In this document: positions 31,101 through 36,632 of the stretch, piece after piece
Numbering within the stretch: the first letter of the stretch is position 1
Layout: each line of letters begins with the position of its first letter
Assembly: GCA_048213135.1 (NCBI GenBank)
Contig: PS015151.1
Location: 1,810-38,441 of the forward strand
DNA length: 36,632 bases
From: Reclinomonas americana ATCC 50394
Lineage: Eukaryota > Jakobida > Jakobea > Jakobida
Direction: 5' to 3'
Notes under the pieces: model-generated
Seen by the model: only the letters and a program-made list of their open reading frames with translations
Told to the model about the DNA's origin: nothing
Database searches by the model: none
Position numbers and translations under genes: made by a program

Positions 31101-32308
31101 GCACCGGACACCGCTGCCGGCCCCTCCGTGCAAGTTGTATGCGCGGCAGCTGAAGGAGCGCCTGATCGATGTTTACGTGGAATTCTCGCCGTGGCTGTGT
31201 CTCGGATTGATAATGCATGTGCGCGGACTGCTCGACGGCACCGGTCACGAGCACGTGGCGTTGTACCCCTTGGTTGTTGTGTTGTCGGGTGCGTGTGTGT
31301 GTGTGCGTGTGCATAAAGTCCGGTAAGTGATTACTCACCAACCTGCTCAACACCCAGTGACTGCCAATATTCTGTGGCATCGACAAAGCCAAGTGGACAT
31401 GCGCACGCTGCCGCTGCCGCCATTAGTTGCCGCGGTGATCGGGCTGCTGTTTGTGAACCTGTCGCCCAGCTCCCATCGACTTGCGTGCGACACTTTTAGC
31501 TGGTGCATGTGTCACATTTGTCTGCGATACAAATGGTCGGACAATCTGTGGCGGGTGCTGGAGCGCGATGCCTTTGCGTCGGTACGGCGTGCACTCCTGC
31601 ACGATGAGCTGACAAGGATGTGCGCACGCTGATTCGATTCTGCTTCCTCGCGCAGCCATCGGAGTCGCAGTCAAAATTCGCCATATTCAGCAGTATGCGC
31701 AGCTACTACCGAGCCGAAGGCAAACAGTTTCGTCGCTCCCTGCTGTGTGATACGCTTCTCTTTCGTTGGGTCTCTCTGAGGCGACGATGCCTGGCAGACG
31801 CAACATCAAGGCTCCGCCGCCGGCCCCGCCACTGGCCGACATTGTCAGCAAGCGGGTTGCGGGGCCGCTGCATGCACCAATACTGGAATCTACTGCCGAC
31901 GCTCCGCCCGCGAAAACGGTGACGATTGTGGACGGCAGAATACGTGGCGGCTTTCTGCATCCACCCGTATTGTGGGACTATTTGTCAGCTCAGCTCCCTC
32001 CACCCAAACCGCCACCACGCAGCTGGGTGGTGCGCTACTCCAATTGGTGCATTCGTCACGGAACAGCACTGGTGCGTGACGCCTCTTGTGCGCGTTGATT
32101 GCATGCGTTCATGTTTGTTTGATGGCTGAGCGTCGCGCAGTTGCGAACGTATGCAATCACCATCGGAATCTTCATGTTGCTCGTGGAATGCACTTGGTTG
32201 CCGGCGGGACCTTCTCCGTTTTGCACCATCTGCGTGGCCATGTTTGTCGGCTGGTCGCTGCCGAGCCGAACTCAGAATCGAGGACTGGAGCTTCACGAAG
32301 AATTATAG
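28117..32308 (+). CDS. large polytopic membrane protein, family unknown (12 exons, ~844 aa)
   Basis: Exons: 28117-28383, 28454-28664, 29667-30136, 30207-30396, 30458-30733, 30802-30895, 30951-30993, 31060-31288, 31358-31581, 31656-31744, 31798-32071, 32141-32308; phases agree throughout and the last exon ends ELHEEL-stop. The first exon could instead end at 28380, one codon shorter. The N-terminal half alternates hydrophobic segments and short basic loops, for example GALVLLLLTATVSLSALIGY, LLVAVLVALLSLYLSS, LLLAVIIDAAVFAVCFG, WAIVLFYFFMLLMVASVAMA and FLCIFTVLDIFAGI; I estimate about 13 helices there. The second half is more polar, with isolated hydrophobic stretches (LVAAVIGLLFVNL) and a Pro-rich segment (IKAPPPAPPLAD), and a final helix pair in the last exon. 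There is no transporter, receptor or enzyme motif that I recognise. One gene rather than two is favoured by uninterrupted phase. Confidence 0.68.
28665..29666 (+). repeat. 1002-base intron with internal direct repeats
   Basis: GTGGGT donor and CCCCACAG acceptor join coding phase 1 exactly. Inside, the phrase TCGATACATGCAGCTGTTCCA recurs with few changes near 28790, 28868 and 29321. A longer block (GATCCC.GGAATGCACCT...CATATCTGTG.GCAT...GACGAGCGCGAGAG type) occurs at about 28917-29030 and again at 29422-29516. Confidence 0.65.
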
Positions 32309-32348
32309 CGAAATTATAAACACAATAGCTTTGTTTATCACATGCACA

Positions 32349-32372
32349 TGCACACACACACACACACACACA
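32349..32372. repeat. (CA)n microsatellite
   Basis: About 11-12 CA units in the short convergent interval between the polytopic gene stop (32308) and the stop of the minus-strand fragment (32401). Confidence 0.9.
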
Positions 32373-32400
32373 AACATAACAGGACTTCCTCGCCAGTCGG

Positions 32401-32473
32401 TCAGTTGGCGCCTGGCGGTTGCGGCATGGTGCGCACATTGAACTTGCACTGCGCGAACGGGGACACAATGAGC
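32401..32473 (-). CDS. C-terminal fragment of an unidentified protein
   Basis: The minus strand reads LIVSPFAQCKFNVRTMPQPP then GAN and a stop at 32401. The rest lies in the N gap. Composition is protein-like and the position (convergent with the polytopic gene) is plausible. The family cannot be named from 24 residues, and coding status is provisional. Confidence 0.4.
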
Positions 32474-33237
32474 NNNNNNNNNNNNNNNNNNNNNNNNNNN
32501 NNNNNNNNNNNNNNNNNNNNNNNNNNNNNNNNNNNNNNNNNNNNNNNNNNNNNNNNNNNNNNNNNNNNNNNNNNNNNNNNNNNNNNNNNNNNNNNNNNNN
32601 NNNNNNNNNNNNNNNNNNNNNNNNNNNNNNNNNNNNNNNNNNNNNNNNNNNNNNNNNNNNNNNNNNNNNNNNNNNNNNNNNNNNNNNNNNNNNNNNNNNN
32701 NNNNNNNNNNNNNNNNNNNNNNNNNNNNNNNNNNNNNNNNNNNNNNNNNNNNNNNNNNNNNNNNNNNNNNNNNNNNNNNNNNNNNNNNNNNNNNNNNNNN
32801 NNNNNNNNNNNNNNNNNNNNNNNNNNNNNNNNNNNNNNNNNNNNNNNNNNNNNNNNNNNNNNNNNNNNNNNNNNNNNNNNNNNNNNNNNNNNNNNNNNNN
32901 NNNNNNNNNNNNNNNNNNNNNNNNNNNNNNNNNNNNNNNNNNNNNNNNNNNNNNNNNNNNNNNNNNNNNNNNNNNNNNNNNNNNNNNNNNNNNNNNNNNN
33001 NNNNNNNNNNNNNNNNNNNNNNNNNNNNNNNNNNNNNNNNNNNNNNNNNNNNNNNNNNNNNNNNNNNNNNNNNNNNNNNNNNNNNNNNNNNNNNNNNNNN
33101 NNNNNNNNNNNNNNNNNNNNNNNNNNNNNNNNNNNNNNNNNNNNNNNNNNNNNNNNNNNNNNNNNNNNNNNNNNNNNNNNNNNNNNNNNNNNNNNNNNNN
33201 NNNNNNNNNNNNNNNNNNNNNNNNNNNNNNNNNNNNN
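32474..33237. other. assembly gap (764 N)
   Basis: A run of N. It hides the body of the minus-strand gene ending at 32401 and probably the first exons of the plus-strand gene ending at 34293. Confidence 1.
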
Positions 33238-33479
33238 AGGTACTATACGAATAAGAAAAAACAAAAAGAGGAAGTTGAAGTAAGAAGCAAACGAGAGGGA
33301 AAATAAGAATGAGAAGAGAAAAGTAGGAAGAACGAGGGTGGCGGACAAGAGGGAAGAAAAGTGTCGTCTTCCTCCTGCCCGTGCTTTCTGCCTTCTACTA
33401 ATCTCCATTGTCGTGATATTTTCGTCCTCTGCCTCTCTTTCTTCTCGTCCATGTACTCCTCTTCTTTCCACCTGTGCTT

Positions 33480-33764
33480 CTGTATTCTTCTCTCTCCATT
33501 TGGTTTTCTTCTCTTTCTCCTCCTTTCCCTCCTCTTCCTCTCCTTCTCCTCCACCGCGCCTTCCTCACTCTGCACTGCATTCCTGCCCTCAACCTGATTG
33601 TCCTTTTCCTTCTTTTCCCCTCACAGTTCCCCCTTCCCCAATCGTCCTTTTCCCTCTCTTTCCCTCATCCTTCTCCTTCCCCTCCTCCTTCCCCTCATCC
33701 TCCTTCTCCTCATCCTTCTCCTTCCCCTCCTCCTTCTCCTTCTCCTCCTCCTTCCCCTTCCCAG
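33480..33764 (+). repeat. CT-rich low-complexity tract ending in a splice acceptor
   Basis: A nearly pure pyrimidine stretch of CTCCTTC-type units runs directly into TTCCCAG at 33764, a textbook 3' splice site for the exon that follows. Sequence from 33238 to 33480 is purine-rich on the same strand and shows no exon. Confidence 0.75.
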
Positions 33765-34293
33765 ATCCTCGGCCCCGTCGACGAATCACGCCGCTGCTCC
33801 GCCCCCGACGTGGAGGAACTACCCTACAAGATCCGCGCCGTGCAAGCCACCGGCGCCTGCTCGACAGCGGCGGCCGCTCACTGTGCCCTAGCCTCGACGT
33901 GCGTGTGCGGCAATGCCGTGTGCAGTCCTGGCGACTGCCAGGAGCGTCGCTTGCCGCCGTCCGCGGTGACCGTGACCGCCGGTGAGGTCGAGGCGGCGGC
34001 CGGCATGGCACAGCCAGATGTGGACGGAGTGGATGAGGTGTCGCTGCGTGAGGAGGCCATTATGGAGACGGAGCGGCAGTCGCGTGGCACAGCGGTGCGA
34101 GAGTATTTGGCGCGTGTGGTGCGCGTGCCCGCAGCCAAGGTAGTTACTTTTTGTGTGGTGTTTCATGGTCGTGTCGGTCTCGTAGCTCATGTGACACACG
34201 CAGCTGAACGACTACTGCCACGCGCTGCTGGCGGTGTGCGACGAGCACCTCTTGCAGCGAATGATGGCGCGCATGGATGAGCTGCGCCTCTGA
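33765..34293 (+). CDS. last two exons of an unidentified protein
   Basis: Exon 33765-34139 and exon 34204-34293 join in frame across a 64-base GTAGTT...CACGCAG intron. The readable product starts ILGPVDESRR and ends MARMDELRL. It contains a cysteine-rich segment (CVCGNAVCSPGDC), an acidic stretch and amphipathic helices toward the C-terminus (REYLARVVRVPAAK, HALLAVCDEHLLQRMM). The 5' exons must lie upstream, probably in the gap, because the first visible exon begins at an acceptor with no Met. Family unknown. The Cys spacing (C-x-C-x4-C-x4-C) could be structural or metal-binding, but this is speculation. Confidence 0.55.
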
Positions 34294-34702
34294 AGGAATC
34301 GAGGAAATGGGGGGAATAGTGGAAATTTGATGGTAATGATTATTGCACGGATGGGGGTGAGAGTCGCGGCGTGCATATATGTTGCCGCGCGCCGCCGCGC
34401 CCCACTGCGCCGCCCTGGGCTGTATGATTGAAACTAGGGCGTGCGGGGTGAGGGAGAGCGTGTGAGAGGGCGAGGAGTTGTTTTGTTTTGTGAAATAATG
34501 AAGAAAAGGTGTTATGTAATAAGATGCGATGCACACCACGATTTTTTAGAAAAAAAAACACCCATTGCCTTGCTAACGTCGACGGCAGGTTCACTCTGGA
34601 TCAACAGGCAGGCACAACACATTCACTTTGTTGATGAAACACGAAACAACTAAACAAAATCAAGCAACTCTTCTCGCATCCCTCCCAAGATCTCTCTTCC
34701 TC
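34294..34702. other. convergent intergenic region
   Basis: 3' flanks of the unidentified plus-strand gene and WD40 gene 1. There is a GC-rich patch near 34380-34430 and an A-rich patch at 34540-34560. The last ~80 bases resemble the 3' flank of WD40 gene 2. No gene seen. Confidence 0.55.
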
Positions 34703-35854
34703 TCACAAGTGCGACTCAGGATCCAGGCTGCGCCGATGTAGAACTACCGCCGCCTCCTCCACGATGAAGCACCGCAGCACCATCTCTGGCAGACACCGCG
34801 AATCCGGCTCTTCGTCGACAGCTCTGCGTTGCATCTCCTGCACAGCCCACATCGCCGTTCGTGCTGTGTAGAGCTCAAATGCAGCAAGGCCGCACGGAGT
34901 GGACCACACTCGCAAAGCCGTGTCATAACTGCCACTCACGACATGCCGACCATCAGGTGAGACGGCAACAGAACGCACCATTCCGTTGCGTCCCTTCAAC
35001 TGTTGCACCTCTCTTCCACTTGCCAGTGACCACACTCGCACTCTCTGGTCAAACACATCACCTACACTAACAACGTGCTCACCGTCGGGGGCAACGGAGA
35101 CGTGCATTATAGAATGAGTGTGTCCTTCAAACCGCCGCACTTCTTTGCCAGTCGTCATCGACCACACTCGCACGGTGTCGGCGGGACTGCAACTCACAAT
35201 GTGCTGACCGTTGGGTGTAATGGCAACAGAATGCACCCAATGTCTGTGTCCCTCCAGTCGTCGCACTTCCGCGCCATTCTCCAGCGACCACACCCGCACA
35301 GTCCTGTCATTGCTTCCGCTGACAACGCAGAGACCATCTGGCGTGACGGCGTCAGATTTCACAAAGTTAGTGTGTCCCACCATTCGTCGTACCTCCTGCC
35401 CCGTCGCCAGTGACCACACACGCACGGTGTCATCCCTGCTCCCGCTGACAACGTGCTCCCCATCGGGAGTGACGGCAACAGATTCCACTTCCCTAGCGTG
35501 TCCCTCTAACCGTCTCACTTCCTCTCCACTCTCCAGTGAGCACACTCGCACAGCGTGATCAGAACTCCCACTCACGATGTGTCGTCCATCGGGAGTGACG
35601 GCAACAGAGTTCACATAACCCACGTGGCCCTGCAGTCGCCGCACCTCAGCTCCAGTCGCCAGTGACCACACTCGCACAGTCTTGTCTGTACTCCCAGAGA
35701 CGATGTGACGACCGTCGGGAGTGATGGCGACACACGTCACAGCGCCCGTGTGACAAGTGATGCACTTGGAGGGGAGGAGGGGAGAGGGAGTGGTGGACAT
35801 GAGGAAGAGAGCAGGGAGCGGGGAGAGAGAGAGAGAGGAGCAGGGAGGCAACAA
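34703..35854 (-). CDS. WD40 repeat protein, gene 1 (seven repeats, 383 aa)
   Basis: An open frame encodes seven WD40 repeats of about 42 residues starting near residue 35. Each has the pattern H..V.SVA.TPDG.H.VSGS.D.TVRVWSL..G.EVRRLEG, enough for one complete seven-bladed propeller, a protein-binding scaffold. Repeats are unusually alike in protein and DNA, indicating recent internal amplification or gene conversion. Repeat 2 has VCS for VWS, and repeat 6 carries a small insertion (GDVFDQ). A non-WD C-terminal module of about 65 residues follows (FELYTARTAMWAVQEMQRR, then RCLPEMVLRCFIVEEAAVVL), shared with gene 2. The N-terminal 34 codons are translated from a CT-rich stretch ending in AAG, which could be a splice acceptor. 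The true start may therefore be Met19 (35800) or lie in an upstream exon. Confidence 0.85.
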   Translation of the reverse strand: MLPPCSSLSLSPLPALFLMSTTPSPLLPSKCITCHTGAVTCVAITPDGRHIVSGSTDKTVRVWSLATGAEVRRLQGHVGYVNSVAVTPDGRHIVSGSSDHAVRVCSLESGEEVRRLEGHAREVESVAVTPDGEHVVSGSRDDTVRVWSLATGQEVRRMVGHTNFVKSDAVTPDGLCVVSGSNDRTVRVWSLENGAEVRRLEGHRHWVHSVAITPNGQHIVSCSPADTVRVWSMTTGKEVRRFEGHTHSIMHVSVAPDGEHVVSVGDVFDQRVRVWSLASGREVQQLKGRNGMVRSVAVSPDGRHVVSGSYDTALRVWSTPCGLAAFELYTARTAMWAVQEMQRRAVDEEPDSRCLPEMVLRCFIVEEAAVVLHRRSLDPESHL

Positions 35855-36149
35855 TCAGCGCGCCGGTCGTCGTCGCAGTGTGTGTGTGTGTGTGTGCGTG
35901 TGTGTTTGAGATGACAGCTGATGATCTTTGAGATCGTGTTTGAAGACTCGCTTGTGGGACAGGTCGGCAATGGCACTTCCTCGCTCACGACTCACGGACG
36001 ACGACTTGCAGCAGGCTTTCATTGATAACGTTGAATGCAGGTGCGTCAACAAGGTGTACAACATTCATTTTGGGTCATAATAAAAACACGAAACAACAAA
36101 ACAAAAGGCAACTCTTTGACTCTCTGTCTCTCTCGTCCCTCTCCCTTTT
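35855..36149. other. spacer between the tandem WD40 genes
   Basis: Holds the 5' flank of WD40 gene 1 with a (GT)n run at about 35879-35907, and the 3' flank of gene 2. A short plus-strand frame at 35970 (MALPRSRLTDDDLQQAFIDN) ends at a GTGCGT donor-like site but has no partner exon. A minus-strand frame also ends at GTGAGT near 35996. Neither can be supported as an exon. Confidence 0.5.
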
Positions 36150-36632
36150 TCACAAATGCGACTCCGGATCCATGCTGCGCCGGTGGAGAATAACCGCCGC
36201 CTCCTCCACGATGAAGCACCGCAGCACAATCTCTGGCAGGCACCGCGAATCTACTTCTTCGTCTTCGTCAGCGACAACTGCTCGTTGCATTTCCTGCACG
36301 GCCCGCATCGCCGCCCGCGCTGTATCGAGCTCGAAAGCAGCGAGACCGCACGGATTGGACCACACTCGCAAAGTATTGTCAAAGCTACCACTTACAACAT
36401 GCCGACCATCAGGTGAGACGGCAACAGAGCCCACATATCCGATGTGTCCGTCCAACTGTCGCACCTCTCTTCCACTTGTCAGTGACCACACTCGCACAAT
36501 CGGGTCAACCCCGTCGCCTCCACTTACAACGTGCTCACCGTCGGGGGTGACGGAGACGAATAACAAGCTCTGAGTGTGTCCATCAAATTGTCGCACTTCC
36601 TCGCCTGTCGCCGTTGACCACATTCTCATAGT
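36150..36632 (-). CDS. WD40 repeat protein, gene 2, C-terminal part (runs off right edge)
   Basis: The frame is open from the window edge to the stop at 36150. It covers the end of one WD40 repeat (MWSTATGEEVRQFDG), then a penultimate repeat with the same kind of insertion as gene 1 repeat 6 (GDGVDPIVRVWS) and a final repeat ending LRVWSNPCG. The shared C-terminal module follows (FELDTARAAMRAVQEMQR, an acidic insert DEDEEVDS, CLPEIVLRCFIVEEAAVIL, then DPESHL). It aligns with gene 1 to the last residue, so the pair arose by tandem duplication. The upstream repeats lie outside the window. Confidence 0.88.
   Translation of the reverse strand, partial: TMRMWSTATGEEVRQFDGHTQSLLFVSVTPDGEHVVSGGDGVDPIVRVWSLTSGREVRQLDGHIGYVGSVAVSPDGRHVVSGSFDNTLRVWSNPCGLAAFELDTARAAMRAVQEMQRAVVADEDEEVDSRCLPEIVLRCFIVEEAAVILHRRSMDPESHL

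Noticed and set aside
33474-33764. Open frame starting MLLYSSLSIW upstream of the 33765 exon
   Set aside because: It is a translation of a CT-rich tract that ends in a good splice acceptor. Composition is that of low-complexity DNA, not protein.
35970-36041. Small plus-strand exon MALPRSRLTDDDLQQ... between the WD40 genes
   Set aside because: It has a donor-like end but no downstream acceptor/exon on that strand, and it overlaps flanks of minus-strand genes.

Overview
This window looks like nuclear DNA of an intron-rich unicellular eukaryote with moderately GC-rich coding sequence. The evidence is dense short spliceosomal introns (mostly about 45-110 bases), a eukaryotic-type glutathione synthetase, a C-terminal HDEL signal, and many (GT)n, (GA)n and (CT)n tracts. 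Multi-PAS hybrid histidine kinases together with this architecture suggest a free-living protist. I cannot fix the lineage from sequence alone. Five N gaps interrupt the assembly, several beside simple repeats.

Layout. 1-2965 (minus): an ARM/HEAT-like helical-repeat protein of at least 13 exons, running off the left edge. 3383-4882 (minus): a polyQ protein with an N-terminal MGCKHS lipidation-type motif. 5272-6753 (minus): an intronless 493-residue MFS transporter. 6754-9016: no recognised gene, an 850-base gap, and a strong predicted RNA fold at 7398-7493. 9017-15789 and 16300-22682 (plus): two head-to-tail paralogous hybrid histidine kinases. I reconstructed 32 and 30 exons, giving 1442 and 1441 residues, in frame throughout. 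Each has five PAS-type regions, HisKA, HATPase_c, a degenerate receiver and a canonical receiver. 22758-26128 (minus): glutathione synthetase, interrupted by three gaps. 26205-27448 (plus): a 180-residue two-helix membrane protein with an acidic tail ending in HDEL, divergent from glutathione synthetase across 76 bases. 28117-32308 (plus): a 12-exon polytopic membrane protein of about 844 residues, family unknown. 32401-32473 (minus): the C-terminal tail of a gene lost in a gap. 33765-34293 (plus): the last two exons of an unknown gene. 34703-35854 and 36150-36632 (minus): two tandem WD40 paralogs, the second running off the right edge.

How the genes fit together. The kinase pair is the centrepiece. 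No membrane segment is visible, so both are predicted to be soluble multi-input phosphorelay sensors carrying His and Asp relay residues. Comparing the two copies shows which exon boundaries are conserved. It reveals a shared 6-base microexon, two introns present in only one copy, GC-AG introns, and a conserved four-cysteine cluster in the second PAS. It also shows a recurrent 5' splice site, GTTGCG. I count 22 uses across four genes, each supported by reading frame. Glutathione synthetase and the HDEL protein share a compact divergent promoter; any functional link to redox or ER physiology is inference. No mobile element, CRISPR array, rRNA or convincing tRNA was seen.
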